Origin: Marinobacter caseinilyticus
GTDB lineage: Bacteria; Pseudomonadota; Gammaproteobacteria; Pseudomonadales; Oleiphilaceae
Length of the DNA: 64,000 nt
Direction of reading: 5' to 3'
NCBI RefSeq assembly: GCF_011074955.1
Contig: NZ_WUQJ01000022.1
Coordinates: 1 to 64,000 of the forward strand
Shown here: positions 7,403 to 16,253 of the stretch, one piece after another
How positions within the stretch are numbered: position 1 is the first letter of the stretch
Layout: every line of letters begins with the position of its first letter
Made by a program: the position numbers and the translations under genes
Notes under the pieces: generated by a model
Database searches by the model: none
What the model was told of the DNA's origin: nothing
Seen by the model: the letters and a program-made list of their open reading frames with translations, nothing else

Positions 7403-8381
7403 TCGCAATAAAAGAAACCGCCCAGGATTGAAGCCTGTGATGACTGAATTTACCAAGTGGCGAACACGACACAACCGCTTTGAACAAGCCGTTGATGACA
7501 TTAGCAGAACCCATGCAATGTCGGGCCTGGAGGGCGCCGGAATGCTTCTGATGGGGATACCGGGCCTTGGGAAGTCGTCAATCCTTGCGTCGTATTGCAA
7601 GCACCACTTGGCCGAACGCAATGACTTGGAAAGTCCTGAACGCTCGAAAGAGCCCATCCTTCTGGTCTCTGTGCCTGCTGAACCGACTCTCAAGACCCTG
7701 ATCCAGGAAATTCTTCTGGCGTCGAGTTTCGAGGGATCCATTAATGGCACTGTTGGCGAGCTTAGACAAAAGCTCAATGAGCTGATCCACGAGCGGGGGG
7801 TAGAGCTACTCATCCTTGATGAGTTTCAGCATTTCCTGCGCGAGCAGGCGAAATCTAATACCAGGGGAGTAGTTAACCATATCAAGCTCATGATGGATAA
7901 ACACAAGCTGGCGGTCGTCATGGCTGGCACACCCGCCGGTTACAGATCAATTGCCAACTACGAGGAATTGTATCAGCGATTCGCTCAACGACAGACGCGT
8001 TTGACACCATTTCAAATCAGCTCAGAAGCAGATCTCAAAGCTTTTGGTGCGTACCTGAAAGCCTGCACCAACTTCCTTGAGCGTCAGGAGGTCAAGATTG
8101 TTCCTCTGTCTAATAAGGAGATGATGGTCCGCCTATACGTGGCAACGAGGGGAATTCCGCGATTGATCGCAATGCTTTTAAAGATGGCTCTCGCGGACGC
8201 AGAGCCAAACGAAACGATTACGCGAAACGACCTCGCCAGGGCGTACACCAAGGCGCCAATAAACCCGGAGCTTAAAAACTTCAACCCGCTTAAAGCGCCC
8301 TATGAAAGGGTTCTTGACCGCGCTGAGAAGGCCACTAAAAAGTCGGCTCTCGAGAACAAAAACAACTGGGATATTCATTGA
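7395..8381 (+). CDS. tnsC: TnsC/TniB-type AAA+ ATPase regulator
   Basis: TnsC is the ATP-dependent matchmaker that polymerises on target DNA and connects the target selector to TnsAB. In this 328-residue protein Walker A reads GIPGLGKSS (about 54-62), Walker B reads LLILDEFQHF (about 138-147), and a sensor-type MAGTP follows. This is the compact form, shorter than Tn7 TnsC (about 555 residues) and closer in size to TniB and to TnsC of CRISPR-associated elements. The start at 7395 overlaps the tnsB stop. The 3' end overlaps the tniQ start as TGATG. Confidence 0.93.
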   Translation: MTDRNKRNRPGLKPVMTEFTKWRTRHNRFEQAVDDISRTHAMSGLEGAGMLLMGIPGLGKSSILASYCKHHLAERNDLESPERSKEPILLVSVPAEPTLKTLIQEILLASSFEGSINGTVGELRQKLNELIHERGVELLILDEFQHFLREQAKSNTRGVVNHIKLMMDKHKLAVVMAGTPAGYRSIANYEELYQRFAQRQTRLTPFQISSEADLKAFGAYLKACTNFLERQEVKIVPLSNKEMMVRLYVATRGIPRLIAMLLKMALADAEPNETITRNDLARAYTKAPINPELKNFNPLKAPYERVLDRAEKATKKSALENKNNWDIH

Positions 8382-9895
8382 TGAGAAGATTCGCAGTCCG
8401 GCCTGAGCCACTCGAAAACGAGTCATTCAATGGCTTCCTGTTGCGCATCGGAAAGCTGAACTGTCTGTTTAAGCATTCTGAAATCGTCAAGTATCTAGAC
8501 TGCGAGCCAACGCCCGCACCTGGCCACTATGGTTGGCTTGAGACACCATCAAAGCAGATATTCAGAGCGTTGGAAAGGAAACTCGAGAAGCCTCTGGATA
8601 AACACAGATCACGATTCAAGGAAAGAGCACAATTAAGGTGGCTGTTTTCAAAAAGCCGCATGATTATTGACCTGCGGCTCGGCTTTCCTAGAATTTGTAC
8701 GACCTGCGTTTCCGAGCACGGCACCTTGGATTGGAGATGGGGTCTGGCGGTAACTGCGCACTGCCCAGAGCATGAGTGTCTGCTGACGTCGAACTGTCCG
8801 AAATGTGACAAAGAGTTAAAGTGGACCAGCAGTCTGCTCATCGGTTGTCCATATTGCGAAAAAAGCTGGAGCGAACTCGATTCTCCTCAACCCTCGGAGA
8901 TCTCCAAAACAGAACGTCAGCTTTGGGAGGACATGGGGACTATGTCCAACGATGTGGACGAATCGCTATTGCAGGACATCTGTCTGGCGATAATAGTTGC
9001 GATGCGTCCCTTCGACTTAGTTTGCGAGTCCGTCAGAAACTGTCCCAAGATGATGGAACACTCCAGGTACGTCGCCCGCGCCTATTCGCTCCTTGTAAGC
9101 CCATCGACAAATGCAGCCTGGCTTAAACAGTGTCACGGGAAGAGACGCGAGTTGAATTTCTTGGGTCAGGAATTTGTTGAAGCCCCCTACAACAATTTTA
9201 GCTCTCTTTTGGTGAGAAAGTGGCGAGGTCCTAATGAGCAAGCTCTACCAACCAAGGAGTTATCTTTCACCGAACACGCTTTTTCAGAAACCACTCAGTA
9301 CATATCTCAATCAAGGCGTGACAAAGCATTAGAGTCCGACGGGCAGTCGAACTATCGATTTCAGACAAATGTAGTCTCCTTTGCACGAATACTGGGATTG
9401 AGCAAAGAATCTGCCCAAGACTATTTCAGGTGGGATGTTCTGGAATCTCACAAAAACGTTAAGTATTCAACAAGCCGCAGATTCGACTTGCGTGAGCTCA
9501 AGGGAATCATCCAAAAGCGACCCAGCCCGGCCAATTCGATAGAAATATTTCCGGATAACCCAATTTTCTCACGATTTCCGATAACGTTTGGGCAACTCGC
9601 GAATGAGGTAATGCTGAATCGGGTCGCTGGTGGTTTTTCCGATACCCGCGGAGTGAGAAGTGTATTTCTTCATCCCAAAGTGCTCAAAGAGTGGCTGATT
9701 GATCAGCTCAATCGCACCAACGCTAAAGGGCTTTCAATGCAACTTGCCACAAAAGCGCTACATTGCAGTCGGGAGTCCATTCACAACCTTGTAGCTGATA
9801 ATTCACTCAAATGGGAAGGAGCAAATCATTTTGAGCCCAGGGTAGACAATCAATCCTTCTGCGAATATGTCATGCATTCAGAGCGAATACTTTGA
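8381..9895 (+). CDS. tniQ: TniQ/TnsD-type target-site selector
   Basis: TniQ proteins choose the insertion site and recruit TnsC. This 504-residue protein has the TniQ N-terminus (FAVRPEPLENESFNGFLLR) and a zinc-ribbon set: CTTC near 106-109, HCPEHEC near 127-133, CPKC near 139-142 and CPYC near 156-159. The C-terminal half contains HTH-like segments (FARILGLSKESAQDYF; ATKALHCSRESIHNLV). The length equals that of Tn7 TnsD and is much longer than the TniQ of CRISPR-guided elements. A built-in sequence-specific DNA-binding domain and a fixed chromosomal attachment site are therefore inferred. ATG 8381 is preferred to TTG 8378. Confidence 0.9.
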   Translation: MRRFAVRPEPLENESFNGFLLRIGKLNCLFKHSEIVKYLDCEPTPAPGHYGWLETPSKQIFRALERKLEKPLDKHRSRFKERAQLRWLFSKSRMIIDLRLGFPRICTTCVSEHGTLDWRWGLAVTAHCPEHECLLTSNCPKCDKELKWTSSLLIGCPYCEKSWSELDSPQPSEISKTERQLWEDMGTMSNDVDESLLQDICLAIIVAMRPFDLVCESVRNCPKMMEHSRYVARAYSLLVSPSTNAAWLKQCHGKRRELNFLGQEFVEAPYNNFSSLLVRKWRGPNEQALPTKELSFTEHAFSETTQYISQSRRDKALESDGQSNYRFQTNVVSFARILGLSKESAQDYFRWDVLESHKNVKYSTSRRFDLRELKGIIQKRPSPANSIEIFPDNPIFSRFPITFGQLANEVMLNRVAGGFSDTRGVRSVFLHPKVLKEWLIDQLNRTNAKGLSMQLATKALHCSRESIHNLVADNSLKWEGANHFEPRVDNQSFCEYVMHSERIL

Positions 9896-10041
9896 TTCGC
9901 GAACGCAATTTTTCCTCTAAGTCAGCCCCTTTTACAGGTGTGACTGAAATCGCCATCAAATTCGCGATCCAATAAAAACCCTTCGACGCTACCCCACCGA
10001 CTCAATCATTTCCTACCTATCGAACATACCAGCCAGATCCT

Positions 10042-10064
10042 GAATTCGTTGCCAAAGCGAATTC
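10042..10064. repeat. Perfect 7-bp inverted repeat between tniQ and the transposon end
   Basis: GAATTCG and CGAATTC are separated by nine bases. Without a following T-run on either strand it does not look like a classic terminator. It might be a protein-binding site or a structural part of the transposon end. Confidence 0.4.
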
Positions 10065-10131
10065 ACTTTACCTTCTCTAACTTCAATGCTATTAATTACT
10101 GCTAATGAATGTAGGTCAATGTTTTAGTTGA

Positions 10132-10196
10132 CCTTTTCCAGAAAAATCTCATGCTTTCGTGAGAAAGCAATAAGAAATCTCACGTTAAGTCTGACA
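10132..10196 (-). repeat. Putative right terminus of the Tn7-like element
   Basis: Read inward from 10196 on the minus strand, the terminus is TGTCAGACTTAACG. Two similar segments follow about 30 bases apart, AACGTGAGATTTCTTATTG and GCATGAGATTTTTCTGG, consistent with repeated TnsB sites. TGT at the tip fits Tn7-like ends. GC content rises just beyond it, and the five bases TCTCA next to it would be the target duplication. The matching left end is not in the window, so this is inference. Confidence 0.55.
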
Positions 10197-10309
10197 TCTC
10201 AAATCGCTATATTGGCGACCCCTTCCTAACCTCCTGATTCTTCAACTTCCAAAATCTCGCCTTAGCCTTGGACTGACACAGTCACCCATTGAGAAAAGGA
10301 GCCGATGTT

Positions 10310-11191
10310 ATGTCAGGTAAAACCGTCAACAGTGCCATCCTGCTGCTGGTTATTGGCAATTTCATGGCTCTGGTCTCGGACGTCTTCATCAAGACGATGG
10401 GGCCCGATGCGCCGGTGTTTCAGTATACGTTTCTGCGCTGTCTGCTGACCGCCCTGATGCTGTTGCCGTTCCGTCGTCAGATCGATTTCACCCGGTTCTT
10501 TGAGGGCATCGGTGTCCACGGACTGCGCGCCCACATCCAGCTCGCTGGCATATCCTGCATGGTGATCGCCCTCGGCACGCTGCCACTGGCTACCGCCAAC
10601 GCGGTCTTTTACGCTGCACCATTGCTGGTCATGGTGTTTGCGGTATTGTTTTTCAAAGAACGCTTAACGCCTTTCAGCGTGCTGGCGGTGATCAGTGGCT
10701 TTGCGGGGATTGTGGTGATTCTGCGACCGGTCGATATTGGCTGGGGCGCCTTATCGGCGTTAATCGCGGCCCTGGCCCTGGCCATCGGCGCCCTGATGGT
10801 GCGCAAGTTACCGAAGCAACAGTCAACCGTGCACAAACTGCTGCTCAGTTATGTCCTGATTCTGCCCGCCAGCTTCGTCCTCATGCTGGTCGAGGGTGCG
10901 CCCTGGGATCCGGACATTCTGATCCATGTGGCAGGTTCGACACTGTTCATCATGGGGTACAACATCACCGTGCTGCTGGCCTACCAGCAGGTCGATGCCA
11001 ACCAGGTCACCAGCGCCGAATACACCGGACTGATCTGGGCGGTGACCATCGGCTGGGTCGGCTTTGGCGAAGTCCCGGACTTGTGGTTCCTGGTGGGCAG
11101 CGTGATGATTGTGGTGCCATTGTTATTGATCAGCCTGCAACATCGACGAAAAACCCGGACATCTCTATCCGCCGCCAGCTGCAAAGTCTGA
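10310..11191 (+). CDS. DMT-superfamily transporter (EamA type)
   Basis: A 293-residue inner-membrane protein with about ten hydrophobic helices in two EamA repeats, beginning SAILLLVIGNFMALVSDVF. The repeats share the motif LPLATANAVFYAAPLLV near residue 95. It is probably a metabolite exporter; the substrate is unknown. The ATG at 10310 follows AAAAGGAGCCGATGTT. It is the first chromosomal gene after the transposon, which has inserted about 110 bases upstream of its start and may have separated it from its native promoter. Confidence 0.88.
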   Translation: MSGKTVNSAILLLVIGNFMALVSDVFIKTMGPDAPVFQYTFLRCLLTALMLLPFRRQIDFTRFFEGIGVHGLRAHIQLAGISCMVIALGTLPLATANAVFYAAPLLVMVFAVLFFKERLTPFSVLAVISGFAGIVVILRPVDIGWGALSALIAALALAIGALMVRKLPKQQSTVHKLLLSYVLILPASFVLMLVEGAPWDPDILIHVAGSTLFIMGYNITVLLAYQQVDANQVTSAEYTGLIWAVTIGWVGFGEVPDLWFLVGSVMIVVPLLLISLQHRRKTRTSLSAASCKV

Positions 11192-11222
11192 GGAAAGATG
11201 GCCCCATTGGCCGCCCCGACCG

Positions 11223-12254
11223 TCAATGGGCTTCCGACAGTGTGCGGCCATCGTGACGCACCGGCACCACGTAGCTGAACCGTCGCCGGTACTGCTCCAT
11301 GGTGCAGCCCACCGTGCGCTTGAACAGGCGGCGAAAGGAACTGGCGTCCTCGTAACCGACACTCCAGATGATTTGAGCCGTCTGATCACGGCTGGACTCC
11401 AACCGATGCTTGGCGGCTTCGACCCGCAATTGCTGCAAATACCCGATCGGAGTCTCACCGGTCGCCTCTTTGAAACGCCGCTTGAAGGTCCGGGGACCCA
11501 ACGCGGCCACGCTGGCCACGTCGTCGATCTCAATGGCTTCGGCGTAATGCTGCTCAAGCCAGCTCTGGGCTTTGCGAATGGCGACATCCTGATGCGCTTT
11601 CTGATGATAAAAGCTCATATAAGGCGTTTGCTCCGTGCGACGGTTATCCAGAATCAGCAACTTGCTGCAGGCCAGCGCCACCGCCGGGGTCGATAACCGC
11701 TCCACCAGGTACAGACACAAATCAACGAAGGCGGTAGCGCCACCGGCACAGACGATCTGACCGTTGTCCACCAGCAGTTCGTCCACTTCCAGACGTATCT
11801 CCGGATAACGACGTCGGAACAACGGGGCCGCCCGCCAGTGCGTGGTGGCCACCTGGCCTGCCAGCAGCCCGGCCTCTGCCAGTAAAAAACTGCCGGTGCA
11901 GACACTCGCCAGAATCGCGCCGCGGTGGAACGCCGCCTGCAGCCAGCCGAACAGTGGCCGTGCCTTGTCCATCATCGGCTCCATGAACGCCTCGGCAACG
12001 GTGGCTTCCACCGCCGCGCCGACGACGATGACATCGGGAAGGAACGACCCCCGCGCAGCAGTCGGCGTCACCAGCGCACCGCTGTAGCCCTGCACCGGTT
12101 GGTCATCGAGGGTGACAATATGGCAGTTGAACGGCACGGCGGTGTCGCTGGCCGGCATGCGTCCGCAGTAGTTGGCCACCGCAAAAAAATCCATCACCCC
12201 ATGAATGCCGCTGGCATGGCAGTGGGGTAACGCAAGCACCGCTACGTTGATCAT
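11223..12254 (-). CDS. GlxA-family transcriptional regulator (DJ-1/PfpI domain plus AraC HTH)
   Basis: 343 residues. The N-terminal DJ-1/PfpI-like domain (NVAVLALPHCHASGIHGVMD; SVCTGSFLLAEAGLL around the nucleophile elbow) is joined to a C-terminal AraC/XylS double HTH (LGPRTFKRRFKEATGETPIG; IIWSVGYEDASSFRRLFKR). Such regulators sense small amines or other metabolites. AAAGGACATTATC precedes the ATG. It is divergent from the 12384 hydrolase, and the palindrome between them is the probable operator. It ends 31 bases from the convergent 10310-11191 transporter gene. Confidence 0.92.
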   Translation of the reverse strand: MINVAVLALPHCHASGIHGVMDFFAVANYCGRMPASDTAVPFNCHIVTLDDQPVQGYSGALVTPTAARGSFLPDVIVVGAAVEATVAEAFMEPMMDKARPLFGWLQAAFHRGAILASVCTGSFLLAEAGLLAGQVATTHWRAAPLFRRRYPEIRLEVDELLVDNGQIVCAGGATAFVDLCLYLVERLSTPAVALACSKLLILDNRRTEQTPYMSFYHQKAHQDVAIRKAQSWLEQHYAEAIEIDDVASVAALGPRTFKRRFKEATGETPIGYLQQLRVEAAKHRLESSRDQTAQIIWSVGYEDASSFRRLFKRTVGCTMEQYRRRFSYVVPVRHDGRTLSEAH

Positions 12255-12280
12255 GATAATGTCCTTTTACGCACTTTATA

Positions 12281-12294
12281 TGTCAAATATGACA
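12281..12294. promoter_or_regulatory. Inverted repeat in the divergent glxA-like / hydrolase promoter
   Basis: TGTCA-aata-TGACA lies 27 bases upstream of the regulator start and about 90 bases upstream of the hydrolase start. Its position suggests the operator of the adjacent AraC-type regulator. AraC proteins more often use direct repeats, so this is tentative. Confidence 0.4.
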
Positions 12295-12383
12295 CTCCAG
12301 CGGTGAGCGCGCAAGCCCTATGCTGACCCTGTCATCCAAAGTGCAAAGCGGCCATGGCGGTCGCTCTTAGAGGAGGCTTCACC

Positions 12384-13286
12384 ATGACGATCCACATGAA
12401 CACTCTGCCCGACACTGCGATCCAGCCGCCCATCCAGCGCCCAGGCACTCGCAACCTGGCATTGGCGGCGACGCGTCTGGGGCTTCAGCTGTACGCCCGT
12501 TATTCCACCGAAGCGGCCGGCAAACTGGTCAACCAGCAGTTTTTCAAACCGCACCGGTTACCCATGCCCTCTCGGTACGAATATCTGCTGGATGAAGCCG
12601 ACAGCCACACCCAGTTGAAGCACGGTGCGCAGGTACTGCCCGTATACAGCTGGGGTGACGGACCGGTGATCCTCGGCGTTCATGGCTGGGGCGGCGCCGG
12701 CATCCAGTTCGGCGCGTACATACAGCCGTTGGTCGCGGCCGGTTACCGGGTGGTGCTGTTCGATGCACCGGCCCATGGTCGCGCCCAGGGCGAGCGCACC
12801 AACCTGTACGAAATGACGGCGGTCGTCGGCAAAGTCGCCCGCCAGATCGGACCGGTGCATGCCGTACTGGCGCACTCCCTGGGCAGCATTGCCGCCGCCC
12901 GGGCCGTCGTGGACGGATTGGCGGTGCAGCATCTGGTGATGCTGGCGCCGCCAGCGGACCTGGCCGCGGTGGTCAACGGTGTGGCGGACGAACTCCAACT
13001 GCCCGCTGACGTACTGGCGAACCATCGTCACCGCATGGAGCAGCAGTTCGGCGCCGACGTCTGGCCCAGGTTGTCACTGCTGGAATTGGCACCCCGACTC
13101 AAGGCCCAGGGTTTGGTGGTGGTGGATTACGGCGACCGTTCAGTGCCGCCCGACCAAAGCGAACGGGTGCATCAGCGCTGGCCGGGCTCTCAGATTCTGC
13201 GAACCCAGGGTCTGGGCCATCACCGGTTGCTGTGGGACAGCGACGTGGTGGAACGGGTGGTCGGCCAAGTGACCGCCAGCGCCTGA
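12384..13286 (+). CDS. Alpha/beta hydrolase
   Basis: 300 residues with the hydrolase fold. The oxyanion loop reads GVHGWGGAGIQFG, the nucleophile elbow is LAHSLGSIAAA (GxSxG-like with His before Ser), a late Asp lies in VVVDYGDRSVPP, and His lies in TQGLGHHRLLWD. No signal peptide is seen, so it is cytoplasmic; the substrate is unknown. The ATG at 12384 follows AGAGGAGGCTTCACC and is preferred to an upstream in-frame start at 12354. It is divergent from, and probably controlled by, the GlxA-type regulator. A strong terminator follows. Confidence 0.9.
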   Translation: MTIHMNTLPDTAIQPPIQRPGTRNLALAATRLGLQLYARYSTEAAGKLVNQQFFKPHRLPMPSRYEYLLDEADSHTQLKHGAQVLPVYSWGDGPVILGVHGWGGAGIQFGAYIQPLVAAGYRVVLFDAPAHGRAQGERTNLYEMTAVVGKVARQIGPVHAVLAHSLGSIAAARAVVDGLAVQHLVMLAPPADLAAVVNGVADELQLPADVLANHRHRMEQQFGADVWPRLSLLELAPRLKAQGLVVVDYGDRSVPPDQSERVHQRWPGSQILRTQGLGHHRLLWDSDVVERVVGQVTASA

Positions 13287-13302
13287 AGCAGTCGCAGGGC
13301 AA

Positions 13303-13336
13303 AAAAAACGGAGCACCGGGAAGGTGCTCCGTTTTT
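13303..13336. terminator. Bidirectional rho-independent terminator
   Basis: The stem CGGAGCACC / GGTGCTCCG is flanked by an A-run on the left and a T-run on the right, so it can end both the hydrolase gene and the convergent marC-like gene. Confidence 0.92.
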
Positions 13337-13357
13337 ATCTCCCGCCGGGCGTAGGGG

Positions 13358-14020
13358 CTAATTCAGCCCGGTACTGCGGATAAACCCGGCAATCCCCGTC
13401 AGCACAATCTCCGCCGCCATGGCCGACAAAATCAAGCCACTGATTTTGGACATGATGTGCAGGCCATTCTTACCCAGCACGCGCTCCAGATACCCTGACA
13501 GGTGCAACAAAACAGCCAGCACCACCAGACTGGTGACCAGGCCAAGCAGACCACCGCTGACTTCGGCAAACCTTTTCAGTTCAGCGCCGTACACCAGAAT
13601 CGCACCGATCGTAGCCGGGCCGATCATGATCGGAATCGCCAACGGCACCACCGCGATGTCGTCACGATCCTCATCCGGCAGGCCGGTGGCATGGCTCCGG
13701 GTGCCCGAGGTCACCAGGCTGATGGCGGTCAGAAACAGCAGGCAGCCGGCACCAATACGAAAGGAGTCCAGAGTAATGCCAATGGCCTTGAACAGCAGCG
13801 GCCCCATGAAAAACAGCGCCAGGCCGAGGAAAAATGCCGACACGCAAGAGCGCCGGATGATCAGGCTCTTTTCACCCGCCGACTGGCCCCGGGTCAAGGC
13901 CAGGAACATGGTGACGACAAAGAACGGCGCCAGCAGGAACAGGAACTTGATCGAGCTGCTTACATAGGTACTCAGGAAGACGGACAACATGGGGTCGCTT
14001 GGGGCCTTAATGAAAAACAT
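13358..14020 (-). CDS. MarC family integral membrane protein
   Basis: 220 residues with six hydrophobic helices. The MarC/UPF0056 features are FVVTMFLALTRG after helix 1 and PLAIPIMIGPATIGAILVYG in the middle. The biochemical role of the family is unknown; its old link to multiple antibiotic resistance was not confirmed. ATG 14020 is used, and ATG 13990 (MLSVFLSTYV) is a possible shorter start. It is transcribed toward the bidirectional terminator. Confidence 0.9.
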   Translation of the reverse strand: MFFIKAPSDPMLSVFLSTYVSSSIKFLFLLAPFFVVTMFLALTRGQSAGEKSLIIRRSCVSAFFLGLALFFMGPLLFKAIGITLDSFRIGAGCLLFLTAISLVTSGTRSHATGLPDEDRDDIAVVPLAIPIMIGPATIGAILVYGAELKRFAEVSGGLLGLVTSLVVLAVLLHLSGYLERVLGKNGLHIMSKISGLILSAMAAEIVLTGIAGFIRSTGLN

Positions 14021-14205
14021 CGGAGGTGAATAAAATAACGCAACAATTTCCGAATGATAGCCAACATGTGTCGCCCGGCGTTATGGTGACTTACCGTTAC
14101 ACCCTGCGGATAAGGCACACGCCACTCAGACTCAAGCCGTATAGCCGGGCAGGCTCCAGCGGCGTACCGTCAACGAATTCGCAAGCCAGAACAAGGAACA
14201 ACAGA

Positions 14206-15192
14206 ATGCACACCAAGCACGCCCGAACCATCATTATCGAGGCCTTTGGCGGCCCCGACGTTTTGACTCTGACTGAGCGCGAGGTCGGCGAGCCCGGCCC
14301 CGGTGAAATCCGTCTGCACCACAAAGCCTGCGGTCTCAATTACATTGATGTCTACCAGCGCACCGGACTCTACCCACTGACCCTGCCCACGCCACTGGGG
14401 CTGGAAGCGGCGGGCGTGGTGGAAGCGGTTGGCGAAGGCGTCACACACCTCAAGCCGGGCGACCGGGTGGCCTACGCATCCCAGCCTCCGGGCGCCTACA
14501 CCGAAGCCCGGGTAATGCCTGCTGCCCAGGTCTGTCCACTGCCAGACGGGATTTCATTCGAGCAAGGCGCGGCGATGATGCTCAAGGGGCTGACCGTGCA
14601 GTACCTGTTCCATCGCACCACCCCGATAAACCGGGGTGACACGGTGCTGTTCCATGCGGCAGCCGGTGGCGTCGGGCTGATGGCCTGCCAGTGGGCAAAA
14701 TCCGAAGGCATCACACTGATCGGCACCGCCGGCTCCGATGAAAAATGTGCCCTCGCACTGGCCCACGGCGCGAGCCACATGATCAATTACCGCACCGAGA
14801 ATTTTGCCGACCGGGTCAAGGCCCTGACCGATGGCAAAGGCGTCGATGTGGTCATGGACGCGGTAGGCAAGGACACCTTTGAAGGCTCGCTGGACAGTCT
14901 TAAGCCTCTCGGCATGATGATCAGTTTCGGCAATGCGTCCGGCAAAGTACCACCACTGGATCTCGGCACGTTGGGGCCCAGGGGCTCGCTCAAGGTCACC
15001 CGGCCGACCTTGTTCACCCATATTGCCAATCATGAAACCTGCCAGCAGATGGCCCGGCATCTGTTTGAAAAAGTCACCTCCGGCGCAGTCACCCTTCGCA
15101 TCGATCAGCGCTTCCCACTGGCCCAGGTGGCAGACGCCCACCGGGCACTGGAAGCCCGCCTGACCACCGGTGCGACCATTCTGACGGTTTAA
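14206..15192 (+). CDS. NADPH:quinone oxidoreductase (zeta-crystallin type, MDR superfamily)
   Basis: 328 residues. The N-terminal GroES-like fold (GPGEIRLHHKACGLNYIDVY; GLEAAGVVEAVGEGV) and the Rossmann domain with HAAAGGVGLMACQWAK and GTAGSDEK match single-subunit, zinc-free quinone reductases such as E. coli QorA. It reduces quinones or other electrophiles with NADPH in the cytoplasm. ATG 14206 follows ACAAGGAACAACAG; the frame runs 60 codons further upstream but without homologous sequence. Divergent from marC. Confidence 0.9.
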   Translation: MHTKHARTIIIEAFGGPDVLTLTEREVGEPGPGEIRLHHKACGLNYIDVYQRTGLYPLTLPTPLGLEAAGVVEAVGEGVTHLKPGDRVAYASQPPGAYTEARVMPAAQVCPLPDGISFEQGAAMMLKGLTVQYLFHRTTPINRGDTVLFHAAAGGVGLMACQWAKSEGITLIGTAGSDEKCALALAHGASHMINYRTENFADRVKALTDGKGVDVVMDAVGKDTFEGSLDSLKPLGMMISFGNASGKVPPLDLGTLGPRGSLKVTRPTLFTHIANHETCQQMARHLFEKVTSGAVTLRIDQRFPLAQVADAHRALEARLTTGATILTV

Positions 15193-15347
15193 CCCGTCCA
15201 GCGATCAGACCGGCCTGACCCGCGCTCCTCGTGCGGGCAGGCGACACAGAACGAGTGCTCAGCACAACCGTGAGCCCGGCGCCGGGCCTATCCGGCAACC
15301 GGAGGTCAGCGTCACGCAGTAGGGTAACGAATTGACCAAACGGGGCA

Positions 15348-16253
15348 CTAGGGCGCAGCGGTAAACACCCAGTTGGTGCCGACGTTGTCGCAGACCACCA
15401 CCTCGCGATTGATGCTGACACACCAGGCGAGACTCTGCGGCAGTTCATTGTGATAACGGGCCTTGACCGCCAGGGTTTTTTTGTCCTCTTTCAATAACCG
15501 GTAGGTTTGCTCCATCCGCTGGGCAAAGTCTACGCCGCCGTCCTCGAGGCTGTGAAAGGCGTGATGAAACGCGGTGAAGCTCATGGTGTTTGCACCCAGG
15601 CCAATGGCCAGCATTTTCAGGATGTAAACGTCATAGGCACCGGACAGATAGCGCCGGACAACCTCGGCGTCGCGGCGATCACCCTGAAAAGACGCCAATG
15701 ACAGGGTATTGCCGGCCGCCAGCGCACCTGGCTGCAACTCGCGGTTGGCCTGATTGCTGGCCAGCACCAGCCGACGGTTGGGACAATCGATGACCTCGCC
15801 GGCCAATTGACAGCCCGACAGCCCGGACTGTCGGTCCGGCGCTACCGGTGACTGGGCGCGGTCATTCGCCGACCGGCGGGCGGACGGTGATGGCGGTGTC
15901 GGAGCGGGTTCGACAGTCGGATCCGACAGGCGGTCAGCGGGGGCGGTCGCAGTGGGGCTGGGGGCCGGACTTGACGCGGGCACCGATAACCCCAACCGGG
16001 CGGCCGGACGCCTGAGCAACAGCGCCTGCACCTGCGGGTCATTGCGTTTGAAATCCGCCGGGGATGGCAGTCCCCGGCCCTCACCCCGGGCCACAATCTC
16101 GCAGTAAAGGCGCTCTAATCCGGACTGCGCAGAGGCCAGACAGGCGTCCTCGGCGGCAGCACTTGAGACCCAGCCGCACAGCACGATCAAGGCCAGTATT
16201 TTCTTACAATCGATCACCGCAACCCCGGAGGTTTTGTCGTCATTCCTTACCAT
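15348..16253 (-). CDS. Secreted protein with proline-rich linker, unknown function
   Basis: About 301 residues, not recognised. A signal peptide (KKILALIVLCGWVSSAAA) precedes a small Cys-containing segment (ACLASAQSGLERLYCEI). A Pro/Ala/Ser-rich linker (about residues 85-140) and a folded C-terminal domain with several Cys (SGCQLAGEVIDCPNRRLV; SLAWCVSINREVVVCDNV) follow. The mature protein is probably periplasmic or anchored to the envelope. ATG 16253 overlaps the end of the upstream transporter gene; a GTG at 16217 would give a more typical signal peptide. The two genes may be coupled. Confidence 0.75.
   Translation of the reverse strand: MVRNDDKTSGVAVIDCKKILALIVLCGWVSSAAAEDACLASAQSGLERLYCEIVARGEGRGLPSPADFKRNDPQVQALLLRRPAARLGLSVPASSPAPSPTATAPADRLSDPTVEPAPTPPSPSARRSANDRAQSPVAPDRQSGLSGCQLAGEVIDCPNRRLVLASNQANRELQPGALAAGNTLSLASFQGDRRDAEVVRRYLSGAYDVYILKMLAIGLGANTMSFTAFHHAFHSLEDGGVDFAQRMEQTYRLLKEDKKTLAVKARYHNELPQSLAWCVSINREVVVCDNVGTNWVFTAAP

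Larger units (their letters stand above)
1..10196. mobile_element. Tn7-like transposon, right-hand part (left end outside window)
   Basis: Seen: tnsA, tnsB, tnsC and tniQ run in order on the plus strand with overlapping or short junctions. They are followed by about 300 non-coding bases and a terminus-like sequence that reads TGTCAGA inward from 10196. The region is clearly poorer in GC than the chromosomal genes that start at 10310. No plus-strand TGTCAGA terminus with matching repeats was found to the left of tnsA, so the left end is inferred to lie before base 1. The cassette array, the sigma-like gene and the IS3 copy would then be cargo. No tnsE and no cas genes are present. The exact boundaries are inferred. 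Confidence 0.7.

Noticed and set aside
1..10196. A CRISPR-guided (CAST) version of the Tn7-like element
   Set aside because: No cas genes and no repeat-spacer array are present, and the TniQ is of long TnsD type.
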